From positions 1-64,000 of the forward strand of contig JAIWNE010000151.1 of assembly GCA_025331445.1 (NCBI GenBank): a stretch of 64,000 nucleotides of DNA, written 5' to 3'. Shown one piece after another: positions 23,071 to 34,900 of this stretch (the stretch's first letter is position 1; the number at the start of each line of letters is the position of its first letter). The notes below the pieces were generated by a model that made no database searches, was not told where the DNA came from, and saw nothing but the letters and a program-made list of their open reading frames with translations. Origin of the DNA: Blakeslea trispora. Taxonomy: Eukaryota > Mucoromycota > Mucoromycetes > Mucorales > Choanephoraceae. Position numbers and translations under genes: made by a program.

Positions 23071-23303
23071 TATCTACATGTTCAAAACTGTGTACTACCG
23101 CCACTACTTCTTTTGTATTGTATGTACTACCGCCACTACCATTTTTGTTCATTGCGTACTACCGCCATAGTATCTTAAAGCTCTCTGATCCATACTAGTC
23201 ATTTAGTACAACCATTAATACTTTATTTGAAAGTACATTTCTATCGGCGCATAATATTATCCAAATATAGAAATACTTTGTGCGACTGGCGGTCCGATAG
23301 AAT
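23071..23303 (-). repeat. Right terminal inverted repeat of the MULE (inner part)
   Basis: Reverse complement of 19627-19856 with scattered differences. It is separated from its last 21 bases (24286-24306) by the nested insertion. Confidence 0.85.
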
Positions 23304-24285
23304 AGAGGATTTTGAGAGACAAAAGTCACATGAACCGGCAAAACATTTAATATTCACACTCCGTATGTCTCACTTTAATCCTTGTCTTTCGGTCTTTGAA
23401 TAAATTGAGCAATCAGATTTCAGCCCTGAAGCAGTTGACATCTACATTGGGATATTTGGCTGTAAAAGCAATAAAAACTAATATAGAAACGTAATATTCT
23501 CATTTGATAATTATCAGAACACTTCTAGGCAGAGTTGGTGACAATCTGAGCTTAGTTTGCTGTATGTTTTGACTCATTTCTTGATATTTAAAGAAGTATG
23601 TTTCCATTGAGTATATGATGTTCATGCAAGAAGTATAATTCATGACTGTGTTCTACAATACTACACTATATTAAGGTTATAATCTGTAGAGTATTTCATG
23701 TAATCCACTATACTATATCTTACTTGAGAGAAGCACTTACACTGTAGATGTTGTAAGGTGTTCAATCAGTTCATTAATAAAGACACTAAAACAATCAAAT
23801 GCTCTGCAATAACCACATCTATTCCGTACCGCAGATGCACTTTTCTCTTTTGCTTCATTTCTATACTCTTTCTTTACTTTCTTATAAGAAATATGAGATA
23901 CACCATTTAAGAAAATGAATAGTCAATTGCTTGATTTATCATATAAAATAGCAAGGTTTGGGTTGGCAGCAATGTAGACCTCAGTCATTTAGTTTTCTCC
24001 TCAAAATATCATGTCACTGCTAGTTAAATTAAGATGTTGCAATGACCATGCTCTTCCTTCTTCAATACTGATTTCTATTCATTTCCCGCTCATTTTAGCG
24101 TGTCGGAATTGAATTTTAGCCAATAGAACTGCTTAAATTTATATACCGACGTTTAGACGAACTTTATTCAACAAACGCCAGTAGCGTCTGTTCAATAAGG
24201 TTTGTCTAAAGGTAACGTGACCCTCAGCGGAGTTATTTCCTTATAGGGTAGCCTAAGGACGAAATTTTTTTTCCCAAAATCCTCT
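23304..24285. mobile_element. 982-base non-autonomous transposon nested in the MULE terminal repeat
   Basis: Starts AGAGGATTTTG and ends CAAAATCCTCT, a perfect 11-base terminal inverted repeat. It is flanked on both sides by AAT (23301-23303, 24286-24288). Comparison with the intact left MULE repeat shows the empty site GATAGAATTTTTTT, so the insertion and its 3-base duplication can be read directly. No coding frame. Near the right end, TTTAGACGAAC... (24151) and its imperfect reverse complement (to 24210) form a subterminal hairpin. A 3-base duplication fits PIF/Harbinger- or CACTA-type elements; the superfamily is not settled. Confidence 0.75.
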
Positions 24286-24306
24286 AATTTTTTTATGGCG
24301 GTCCCT

Positions 24307-26001
24307 AAGTGAGCTGTTCTATAATCTCAGTAAACCTTTTGAATGAAGAAGGTAGTTCTGAGACGCACTAATTTGCAACTGATACAAAGCAAAAAAAAAA
24401 AAAAGTGCCGAAAAGATGGACACAAGCAATCATGGAGTGTAAGAAAAATCCTTATTATTCTTAAGCAACTTTCAAGACGATCCGAGCTCAACCAACAAAA
24501 AATTCATATGTTATATAGCTGACAATTCAGCAAAGTATGCAATTAGATTCTAAAGTGATATATGCACTTCATACTTTAATAACCGGGGATGTAAAATGTT
24601 TAAATAAAGCACCCTTAGGGAAAACCAAAGTTAACAAGATTTTTAATCAAGAGCAACCACTCAAACCTTCTTTTTACTGAAGCTGCTTTGACACGTGCTA
24701 TTTTGAATGTTAATTTGCATACACTTTTGTCTCTTTAGACAGACAGTATGCAAAGTATATTAGACCTAGATACAAAGGGTGCCAAGACCGTGTCAATCAA
24801 AAGAAATAAGATTTTGGCTGCTCTCTATCCTTTCAGCGCAAGTATCTGAAAGTTTTGTGATATTGCTCAATGACTCTTTGTGCATGACAATGCTTTCTTT
24901 TTTTTTTTGCTTGAAAGTGCGACTCTTCTAGCTTTATGCAGAGATCGAATGGTGATGAATATGGATAGCAAGCTTATCAATAATGAAATGTCGTATTCTC
25001 AGAATAGTGAAGGAGCTTTGGTCTTATATGTAACACTATTCTGTTCCCAAAAGTTGTTTATTTGTGGCTTTGCTTGATGCTTCAGATGTAAAACAACAAG
25101 ATTATTTAAGAAATGTATAAAGATGTTTGTTGGTATTGCACGGAATGCATAAGGCAATGTACAAAATTGGTTTAGCGACGACACTAAAAACATACTTCTA
25201 GATCAAAGTCAAAAATGACTTGACAATTCTGTATCTTTTAAGATGACAAAAAAATGTGATAATATTGATTCTACATGCTAGATATCAAAGCTTAAAATTG
25301 GTCTACAATCACCAATTGATTCTCGCTAACAGACTACATTTAAATCTCGATTTTTTAGAACAAGAAGCACAGTGAGAAATTTGGCTATGACTTTCTTTGG
25401 TTACTGAAAAGTAGATGCCAGCCGCTGAAAAGTTGTGTATTTGGAAAAAAGATTCTCGTTGAGAGAGAGAACTAACAATGAGCTGTTTATTTTCAAAATG
25501 GGTTTCATTAGACAGCTAACTGTTGGCATACATTGTATTTTTTTCAGCGACTTGATTGTTGTATTCCTGATTTAAAGTTAATAAAATATAGACAAGGGCA
25601 ACTTCTGCAACCAACTCTGGTAGGCAGATATACATACCTGCACAGCTAGGAAACATCAGAACCCTTTTAGTTTCGATAGAAAGAGTACGATGTAGATTGC
25701 ATTCAGTTGAAGTTTGGTCGAGACTAATGTGGTGAGTAAATATGAGCTATGAGTCTTTATAAAAGTGTTAAGAAAGCGTAATGGCTACCAAGACAACCGT
25801 GCAGCATCATGTTGTTGTTTGTTCTTTAATTAATTAATTTCAAAGTGCGGATCGTTATTGCGCTTCTCCTGAACGATTTTATGTTGACACTGCCTCTTTT
25901 CTTTTTATAATCAGGTTGCAAGCAAAGCAATGACAAGCTTATTTTTAAAGTGGTGCAGTAACAGTAAGAAAAAGAAAGGAACGCTTGGAGATATACCCAA
26001 G
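24307..26001. other. No intact gene; possible old element debris
   Basis: About 1.7 kb of AT-rich sequence with short broken frames (for example near 24770-24850). No terminal repeats or family-specific motif could be recognised. Confidence 0.5.
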
Positions 26002-26175
26002 AAACTTTACAAAGATTTTTATGCGTAAATGATTATTGCATTTTAATCAAGTGAAGGGTGAAGTAGTTGAATATCGTTAGACAATTTTTCATCACCTTCA
26101 AAGTATTACAATGATTATGCCTCCATTTGTTTTAAAGAGCAATAGTCATTTACGGATGAAAGCCTTTGTAAAGCT
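26002..26175. repeat. Small MITE-like inverted repeat
   Basis: Left arm AAACTTTACAAAGATTTTTA followed by TGCGTAAATGATTATTGC (26002-26039) pairs with the reverse complement of 26137-26175 at about 85-90 percent identity. The loop is about 100 bases. It lies upstream of the PP2C gene. No coding content. Confidence 0.6.
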
Positions 26176-26339
26176 TTTTAAATATTTCTCTAATAGTGGT
26201 CTTTTATCGCCAATCTTATCAGGCTGTAATTGACCATTTTGTTAGCTGATAATGATGGCTAGTGTTACATTGTGTGCACCTATCAACGTATGGCTTCCTA
26301 TCTATTTTATTTTATTCCTTTTTCTTTCAAGTTCCCGGT

Positions 26340-28011
26340 ATGTCTATTCCTGTTCGTACTATCACTACTCTTGCAGGCCTTAGTCTTACCGGTGCAGGCG
26401 GTTACTATTATGCTACTTCTAAGAAGTCAGATACAGACAGTATTGACTCGGTTAATGTACGACAAGAGCAGACACCTAAGCATTACGATCATCGTCCTTT
26501 TACTCTTCTCAGTAATCAAGATATTGATGAACGTTTGCGTTCTGGCCAACTTGTGACTAAATCACCTACACACTATGTCAAGGCCATCTACACAAATCAG
26601 CTACCTTCCAACAATCCTGTTGAAGACAACTACAGTATTAATACTTTTCAAGATGGCTTGATTGCTGGTGTCTATGATGGTAAAGCGATTGCACTAGAAG
26701 CGCGTTTCACTAAAGAAAAAAAAAATATTGACAAGCTTTGTTCCTAATGTACAGGACATATCGGCCCTCATTGTTCTCGACTCATCAAAAAGCACTTGCC
26801 TATCTATATGGCCCGAGAATTGCAACAGAGTAAAGAAGAGACAGAAACAGCTATTTCCAGAGCATTCGAGGATTTAGATCAAGATATTCAACAGCGATTT
26901 TATGACATATTCCCAAAAAACCTGAAGCATACAACTGAAAAGGACATTCAGGCTGCTGTGGCCCGTCAGCCTGACCGTGCTGCAGCAGAGGCTATCATTA
27001 ACGAAGCTATCAATGGATCCTGTGCTTGTACAGTATACATCAAAGATGGATATGTCTATTCCGCCAACACTGGTGATTCCCGTGCTGTTAGTAAGTAGTT
27101 GTTTTTCTTTTGTTGCGACTGTTTTTTTAGAACAAATCCAACAACAATATATTGTCAATTATTAGTCGTAAGCCAAGATGAGGATGGCAAATGGAAGGGC
27201 AGACGCTTGGTAGATGAGCAATCACCTGCTGATCCTAAATGGAAAGCTCACATGCTCTCTCAACACCCTCCCGAGGAGTCCGATGTTATTGTGATGCGTA
27301 ATCGTATATTTGGTCTTATTGCTGTAGGCGGTTGTAAGTGAATGACAGCTGTTGATTGTTTTTCTGTTGACTAACACAATTTTCTTAATTTAAGCATTCG
27401 GTGATATTATGTATAAAGTACCTGTTGAATACCAAATGAAGGTTCTTCCTTTCATTCCTTATGATAGCTACAAGACTTTTGCTCGCTATCATCATCGCAT
27501 TGTTGTTCACTACCGCACACCGCCTTATCTTCAATCTAAACCTATTGTCAACAAACACAAGTTGGAGAAAGGAGATCGATTTGTTGTCTTGGCTACTGAT
27601 GGTCTTTGGGACGAACTTAGCTGGGATGATGTACGCAGCTCTGATGGTGACCAAGAGGCCGCTAACATCTTGAGTACTTGGAAACAAAAAGAAGATGTTA
27701 ATCCCGCTACCCATCTTGTTCGCCAATCATTGTTACTTGATGCTGTTTATAAGAATCTTCATATCAGAGAACCTGTGGAAGACGAGAGACTTGAAATGTC
27801 TAAGCGATTGACCCGAAAGCCCTCTAGAAACTACCGTGATGATATTACGGTCACAGTTATTGAATTAAGCACAACAGATACTTTGCCTGTATACGAGCAA
27901 GTTGGCCCTGTATACGAAGCTGAAGAAGTGGATTCCAATGTGCCTCGCTTAGCTAAGCCTTCAGGTGCATCATCTTCATGGTTGACTGGCTGGATTTGGT
28001 CTCGTCTTTGA
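26340..28011 (+). CDS. Mitochondrial PP2C phosphatase, pyruvate dehydrogenase phosphatase-like
   Basis: Metal-dependent PPM/PP2C phosphatase of the mitochondrial PDP group, which reactivates the pyruvate dehydrogenase complex. Exons 26340-26679, 26754-27090, 27166-27333 and 27395-28011. The N-terminus (SIPVRTITTLAGLSLTGAGGYYY) looks like a mitochondrial presequence with one membrane-spanning stretch. Motifs: EDNYSIN, GVYDG (metal Asp), HCSRL, YSANTGDSRAV, GGSFGD (place of the PDP RPFGD), LATDGLWDE (metal Asp), RDDITVTVIEL (metal Asp). Oddity: exon 1 ends in phase 1 but exon 2 must be read in phase 0, so one base is extra at the DGH position (26754-26762). Either a frameshift, a sequence error or a splice form I did not find. 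Confidence 0.82.
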
Positions 28012-28683
28012 GTTATTCAAATGTCAATAAAACCATACTGTTTTCTTTTGTTTTTTTTGTTACTGCTTTAGTGCTTTTCCTCTGATTATAATTGAGTACT
28101 CAACCAGGCCTGAAGAAATCTGCTAGCTCAACAAATTTGGAGAGTAAACTGAACTTAATAATGTCATTCTTTTAAAGCATGTATCAAAAACTTGATCGTA
28201 TAAAATCGTCAGTTTGCATTCTCGGCCTATCTCAACTCTGGACATTCAACAAAAAGACCTCTTTGGAACTCATGAACAGTAAAACTCTTGTGTTAACTCG
28301 ATTTAGTTTCAATAAAACAGGCTTAAATAGTGCATTGAGTTATGTTTTGAAGGTATAGACGCAGTTTGTCTCAAAGATTAAATGTATGAACAAAATGCTT
28401 TTTGACCAGATAGACCGATAGCATTCAAATAATCCTATATTAAAATTTGAAAGAGTAAAAAGACTATGAGCGGATACAAAAGAAAGGACGATAATAGAAG
28501 GAAATGAAGGATGAATTAAGAGATTAAGAGGAAGAAGGAGGTGACAAAATAAAGGAAGTATAGCTTATGTTTTACAGCTAGAATAATTTAGGTCTATAAA
28601 TGCAAAATCTAAAGAGTAATAACGCTCGGATCACCGTTCTATACAATCACAAGTCAGTCATTTTCATCTTTTTAGTCTATAGG
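28012..28683. other. Convergent spacer, no gene seen
   Basis: 3' flanks of the PP2C gene and of the minus-strand membrane protein. An AATAAA signal is at 28026-28031. Nothing else supported. Confidence 0.5.
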
Positions 28684-30882
28684 TCAACTTACAAATGGAT
28701 GTCGCCAGCCACACTGAAACTCGTCTTTCTTGTAGGATCTGTCTTGGCTAGTTGAAGTGTTGTAGCCAATATGGTACATCAACAATGTCTTGCTTATCAC
28801 TAAAGAGTCAGTGCAGCTTGAGCATTCAGGCAATTCACCCCTTAAGCATTTTTGGATGATAATATCGGGTGGAATATCTACATATTGCAATAGCAGTCGA
28901 GAGGATAAACGGGCTAAAGATGGCTTCAAAAAGAGGCCACTGAGGTAAAGACTGGTGAGGTCATGCATCCTTGTGTTCTTTTTTTTTTTTAAGTCTTACC
29001 TGCCACCTGTACCCACAAAGACGCCACAATGATGAGGTATGTTTTTCTCAGCCTTATAAATGACATTTTCGATTTCATGCCATTCGTGCAAGCCACAGAC
29101 AGGAAAATCGTCTTCCATTAGCGCATAATATGTACTTTGATATTGATTAGATACATGATCTAATGCCTTAGAAACATGTAGTCGCTGATTTAATTCTTCG
29201 CCTTCTTGGCGCATCCAACGAAGGTATTGTTGGCCTTTGGTTGTATTTGAGAAGTGTGACTTTGCCAACTCAAATTGAGTATGATTAGAAAAATGTGTGT
29301 AAATGACAGCTTGCATGCGGCGATAGGGCGAGTCAGCAGCAGGGTATTCAGGCCAATTGGCCAAATAGGATTCAATAGTTCTTGTCAAGTAATCAGGATT
29401 GCCACGTCTTGGAGCAGTCATGAAGACAAACGTGAACAAATAAGGGTCTTGTGAAATTGTGTTTAACTGAGCTGCAGTCACTTTGAACTCACGATTATAA
29501 TACGAGTTCCAAACCATCAATATAGGCACAGTCAAACCAACTACCGCTGTGCCTTTTTGAATAGCACTCCAAATTAGTCTCCAAAGAGGCGTTTTACGGT
29601 AACGTTCTAACGTGATAAACTCAGCCATGTCTTTTACTTTCCCAGAGTTTGTGCGTTTCTCGAAAGCCAGAACAGTTTGGAGTAAAATGGTAGCGATGAA
29701 ACCAGTAACAAGACCAGAGACTGACCACCACAAGATGTTTCTGGATGTATAGTTAGCAAGGCACATCAATAGCTGAAGTGTGACTTTTCGGACAGTGAAT
29801 TTGTCACTGCTATTGTTAGCATTCGTCTGTCCATATATCAGAATGTATCTATCATCAATACTAAGTGACTGAACCACAAGTAATGCAAACAAAAATGGTG
29901 AGAGGCCTAGAAGCAGATGAGTAAGTAAAATGTAAACGAGAAAAAAAAAGATGATTCAAAACAGACCTTGACTGCATTCATGCATAGAATTACTAAAAAA
30001 CAAAGAAGGAACAGCCCAACCAGTTGACTTGGAAAAGATAAATCCTAACAGGATACGCAAGCCAGATACAATACAAAAAAGCATACCCAAAAGCTCTACA
30101 AATCGAACGCTGCCACCCACCATGTGGGTTAATGATTCTTCAAACAGGCCCAATATCAGTATGTTCCAGCTATATAACACCATATTAGAAACCGTCCAAT
30201 TAAATAAGAAAGGCGAGAAAATTAGATTTTTGATATCCAGGCGATGAATGACATAAGAAGGTGCAGAGCAAGAGAGATGAATCACATTGAGAAAATTAAG
30301 TGTGGAAACAAGTAGAGCTATGACTATCATATAACGTGTGACAATAGGTAATGGCCATAGACACAACAGTTTTTGGGATTTGCCCTTGTCCATTTTTGCG
30401 CTAGTGTTGAAGGACCGAGAACGATGGTGTCGAACGGTATATTTTGAGTTTTTACGAGTATATGATTTAGTGCTGTTGCTAAGTCGAGATTTGTTGGATG
30501 GCAACAAGGTGTGGTGATTGGGTATAGGCTCTGAAATCCAGTTCATGAGTGGTTGAGGGTTGTGTTTCGAGTCATCATCAGAAAGTGATCTGTCCTTTTC
30601 GCAACCAAGTTTGGAAGAGTAAGCTTCTGTAGGGTAGTCATAATTATGATCGAAATTGACAGTCTTATTGCTATTTTTAATAATAGGATTATCATTGCTG
30701 TCGCAATTTGTGGTATTTGGGCTTAAAACGAAAGAGATAGGTGGATCGTTGTGTTGCATCATTGTATTGGCTGAAGGAAAAACAGCTTCTGCATCATGGA
30801 TTGAACTATCCGACTGATTGGATCTTGTCACTTCTTGTACAAGTTTGACAGAGCCAAACATTTTAAACAGAGAATCCCGCAT
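28684..30882 (-). CDS. Membrane protein: rhomboid-like helices fused to a GT-A glycosyltransferase-like domain
   Basis: Exons 30882-29967, 29906-29000 and 28939-28684 give 692 residues. Residues 1-165 are polar and Ser/Asn-rich, probably cytosolic. About residues 170-430 hold roughly six hydrophobic segments with a rhomboid/TMEM115-like feel (LIFSPFLFNWTVSNMVLYSW, a Gly-rich helix pair, GLSPFLFALLVVQS), but without a GxSG catalytic serine. Another hydrophobic segment sits near 450. The C-terminal part looks like a lumenal glycosyltransferase: FVFMTAPRRG, TIESYLANWP, YYALMEDDFPVCG (EDD as the DxD-like metal motif), GVFVGTGGSGLFLKP and a Cys-rich end. It recalls MGAT4- or PGAP4-type enzymes, but I cannot assign a family. 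The last codon block overlaps a GTAAGT, so an extra 3' exon is possible. Confidence 0.65.
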
Positions 30883-31915
30883 ATCTCTTTAAGCCGAGAA
30901 ATATATTTTTGCAATAGGTAATGAAATCACAAAATAAGAAGTTTAAAAGAGGAAAAAGGAGGGGTAAAGCAAAAACAAAAAAAAAAGAAATTTTGTGTGA
31001 ATTCATTTACAGCCAAAACTAGTTTCTTTGATTACCAAATGGAATTTCATTTGTCTGGTCTTGATCATCACTGATAATCCCAAAAGAACTATTGATTCAG
31101 CGATTGTACAATATGCCTGGGGGGAGAACGTTCTGCTTTATAGTACCCGCTTAACCATGCTCTACCTCTCAGTGATGTATGGCTATTTTGTTAATTTTAA
31201 AAAATAAAAGATTAATCTTACAAAAAAAAAAAACGTTCTGCTTTATCTCGATATTTAACCTTCTGTTACTTTACTATTTTACATAAACAGTGATTAGGAC
31301 AAGATATGGTCAACTTGATGATAGCGCCAACAGTGGGCAGCAAAGATATTTCGAATGCATATATTTCTGTACCTGTACATTCCTAAAATCTCGGGCTGAG
31401 TTATTAATATATCTCAATTCGCAAGAATCTAATTGGCTTGTTGATGCTTGATTTGCATTTTATGCTTTACAGCTTAATATATTTCTAGAAATAAGACTAG
31501 TTGGCCAACCTGACAATTGTTTGTTGATGCAGTCATTAAAAACAGGTGTGTTCTGGCTAATTGCAGCTTTGTTTGTAGCCATGACTTGCTGTACTCACTA
31601 TTGAATGAACTTTATTCAAGTTCGTTTGTGTTCTCTCTAACTCAACTAATAACAATGAGTCTTCAAACTATTGTTCAAACTGAGGATAATGAGCACCGAA
31701 AGAGCTGAGTCTTGAAACAAGATGCTAAAAGCTATTTCTGAAAATACGAAAACATTAGCTGAAATTGATATGAAGCATTTACTAAAAGCATTTTGGTGCA
31801 AAAATAAATAAGAGTTTCGTACAAATGTTGATGTTTCAAGTACTTGAAATCATCATGTTAGTGGTTATATAGAATATATCAGTAAGCAACTTTTTTTATC
31901 GCCGTTTTTGTTTTA
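30883..31915. other. Spacer, possible promoter and repeat debris
   Basis: Upstream of the rhomboid-like gene and downstream of the M16 gene. The string ACGTTCTGCTTTAT occurs twice (31129 and 31234). Short broken frames near 31690-31810 have coding-like words but stops. No gene called. Confidence 0.45.
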
Positions 31916-34900
31916 TCATATCAGTTCATTCTGAAATATATTGAGAGTATAGATATCTTCTATTCTGATAATTTGCACAGGATGTCCCATAAGTCGAAAT
32001 GATTGGGCTACTTCTATACTCTTTGCACAAGAAGTTACAATAACATGATTGGAATGGTCTGGATCAAACAAAGGTAAAATGTATTTTTGCAAGACAGACA
32101 TTACGTCTGACATGCTCACTTCCTATTTGAAAAGAAAAGTTCATAAGCAAAAAAATTTGACTTCATTTGTTTTATATTTTTGAGAAGTTACCTGTATTGC
32201 CTTGAAGAAGTCTGTCTTTTTGTAATGACTTTGCTTCAATACCTTGTTAATGAAAGATTGGGATGCTGCTATAGACCGTGTGTTTTCGCAATCAGCAATG
32301 TCAAATATAACGCTGCTTTTAGCCCCATCTAATGCAAATGCATCAAAAGACTGCTCCCCAAAAGCTAACTGATGAGTTGCTTTTTTTATCTGCTCAAATG
32401 CACTAGTGATATTAGTGGATTGCAAAATCCGCAAGGTGATGAGTTCAGATTCTGTAAGAGTAGTAATCCAGCAACGATACGCAAGCCCTGAGCCTCTAAC
32501 AAGACGACTGTAGACTCCTTCCATCGCATGAAGCATCTCAATTAGTACCAATAATGGAGGTATCTCGGCCGAGTCAAAACCGGAGGGGCCCTTAGTAGAA
32601 TGACATGAATAAGAACTTTCTGTTGATGGTGCCATAATGACAGAAGTCTAAAGTTCAGAGTGATTAACTTTTCAGTTTTAAATTCGGAATTTCATCTTGT
32701 TCATAATAAACGTACGCATCTACCCGGATTCAAACCATAATAGCCAAAGGCATCTTTTGATCGAATGATAGGAGGTAGTTGTGCCATTCTTTTCTATTGA
32801 TTTTATTAAGCATTGCTTATATCCATTTAGAAAAGCAAAAATATTTGTTTCCGTTGTTTTTACCTGATGCTCCTTCCAGAGTCCAAACATACTTTTTGGT
32901 TTTTTTAAGTTGAGGATATTCCCTGTCACATGAATTCTTAGATTTTCGCCTTGACACACTATGTTTAATGTACACAAAATTAAACAATTGCTTAGTGCAT
33001 TATAATATTTTCTTTTTAACAGTTACAGATGGACTTGAAGCGATTCATGTTTTGTATGATCTCATTTGGGTCGCTTTCAAGGGTTTCAACAACTTGAGGA
33101 AGGAAGGCGTCTTGATATAGATAACTACAGGCGGCTTCTGTAGACAATGTTATGTCAGTATTGATAGCCCTCATTGTCCAATCAGCAACTAGCTTCCCGT
33201 TTCTTTTTGCTTGTGGGATGTCATGAAGTGTTTTGTTAACCGCCACTATAAGTCTATTTTACTGCTAAATTAAATATGCAAAAAAGAGGGTCGCATTTTT
33301 GTTATCTACTGTAACATATGTTTACCGTTCTTTTGTGAATTGAATATCCCACATCAGATGCTTCAGCCACTGTATTCCCGAGGCATATTTCTTGGCTTCA
33401 ACTTTGATTGACAGTACTATATATTCTCTAAAAGAGGCTTGGTATCCTAGAGAAGAGCTATAAGAGATAGTGTCCATATCGAGTTTTTGCACTACATCTA
33501 TATGATCCAAGTATTTTGCTGATATGTACATTGGGGATGCGAAAACAGCGTCCATATATATTCGGCCGTAGGGTTTTAGGTAGGATGGCATTGTGCTAGT
33601 GTTCATATAGACTGATATATTTATAAAAGCTGACTGGATATCTATAAATAATACAAAAAATATTAAGCTTGCTACTTTTAAAGCTAAAGAAAAAGAGAGC
33701 TTACGATCATATTGAATAAAGAAAGGAATTTCTGTTAAACATCCATCTTTGTTTATGTGTTCTTGAACAGCATTTTCATAGAGCAAATGTTCCTTGTAGT
33801 AGGGATTTACTGCTGTAACAACATCAATAGAAGAGATGTTAGATGCATCGGGTATAGGAAATCCTTCCATTATTTTGGAAGGTATGCGCATATCGTTTGT
33901 ATGCATAGCATACTCAAGTTTTTCACCAAGATGTTGAAGCTTTTCTTCACTAAGCAGAGCGCATTGCTTTTCTATTCTATGTCTTTCTTTTTGTAATATT
34001 TTTTTGGATAGGGTAGAAGATGGCTTTCCAATGATAGCTGTGTATGATGCATCTAAATAAGCTCTGAATCCAAAAAATTGGTATGTGAAAAAGTATTGTT
34101 TTCTAAGTTCTTACTTTTTCAACAAGTACAGCCAATCTGTTTGACTGAATTCTTCAATGGTGTCCAAATATTTAGCTTGTTGCAAAGCGTCTATAAAGTC
34201 GCTGCTGGTTATATCTCCATATAGACAAGCTAATGAACAGCCAAGTTATTATCCTCAACTGTTAATTAAATTTTTTGAGTTTTTGTAATACCTGTGATAG
34301 CTGGTAGAGCAACCATATAGGTTGCGCATGTTTCGTATTCATCTAAAAACTTTTCATAACCGCAATTGGTTAAATCGGATGATATGTGACAATAGCTCTT
34401 AATATGTACGTACTTTAAGTCTTTCTTTGCGAATCAGAGACTTCATTCGCTCCATATCTATGTCCTGTGTAAGGAAGATAGATTTCAAGGTTGTGAGCAA
34501 CTTTGGAACAAGCTGATCCGCTTTGTCTAAGGACACGTTTTTAAATTCAGCAGTCACAGCAATGCGACTTCGCTCTTGTATTCGAAAACCAACTTCAGTG
34601 CAGTAAGGGCTACTTTGCTCAACAAAGGCTTTCTTTAGAGGAGATATAGGACTATCGCTCAGGTACACATTCAAGATGTGCATTGCCTGAATTTCAAGAA
34701 ATTCATTCCATGAAGGACCAAGCCAAGTGACAGTTATGTTACCCATATTGTTGGGAAGCTCTTCAGGAAAATAGACTATCTCAATCTGATTATGTAGTAT
34801 ATCAGGTATAATGGGCTTAGGAATCCATGGATTAATGTGCCGTTTTTGTGATTGCCGGTCTCCACAGCTATTGCGGCGTCTATCTAGAATTGATTTGTCT

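Larger units (their letters stand above)
19606..24306 (+). mobile_element. Mutator-like element (MULE) with long terminal inverted repeats
   Basis: A 4.7-kb element bounded by AGGGACCGCCAT... on the left and ...ATGGCGGTCCCT on the right. The terminal inverted repeats are about 250 bases (left 19606-19856; right 23071-23303 plus 24286-24306). They contain three spaced copies of GGCGGTAGTAC and a GCGCCGATAGAAATG block. The right repeat is split by a separate 982-base insertion. Inside is one decayed transposase-OTU reading frame on +. Long TIRs plus a MULE transposase with SWIM finger place it in the Mutator superfamily. A matching 9-base target duplication was not found (flanks GTTTAACAT and AAGTGAGCT). 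Confidence 0.85.

Noticed and set aside
24880..25193. Frames of about 65 codons on both strands
   Set aside because: Poly-T derived start and no protein-like pattern; inside element debris.
31129..31195. tRNA-like sequence on the minus strand (GAGAGGTAGAGC, then GTTCTCC)
   Set aside because: The D-arm looks right but no acceptor stem or canonical T-loop can be folded; perhaps a decayed SINE or chance.
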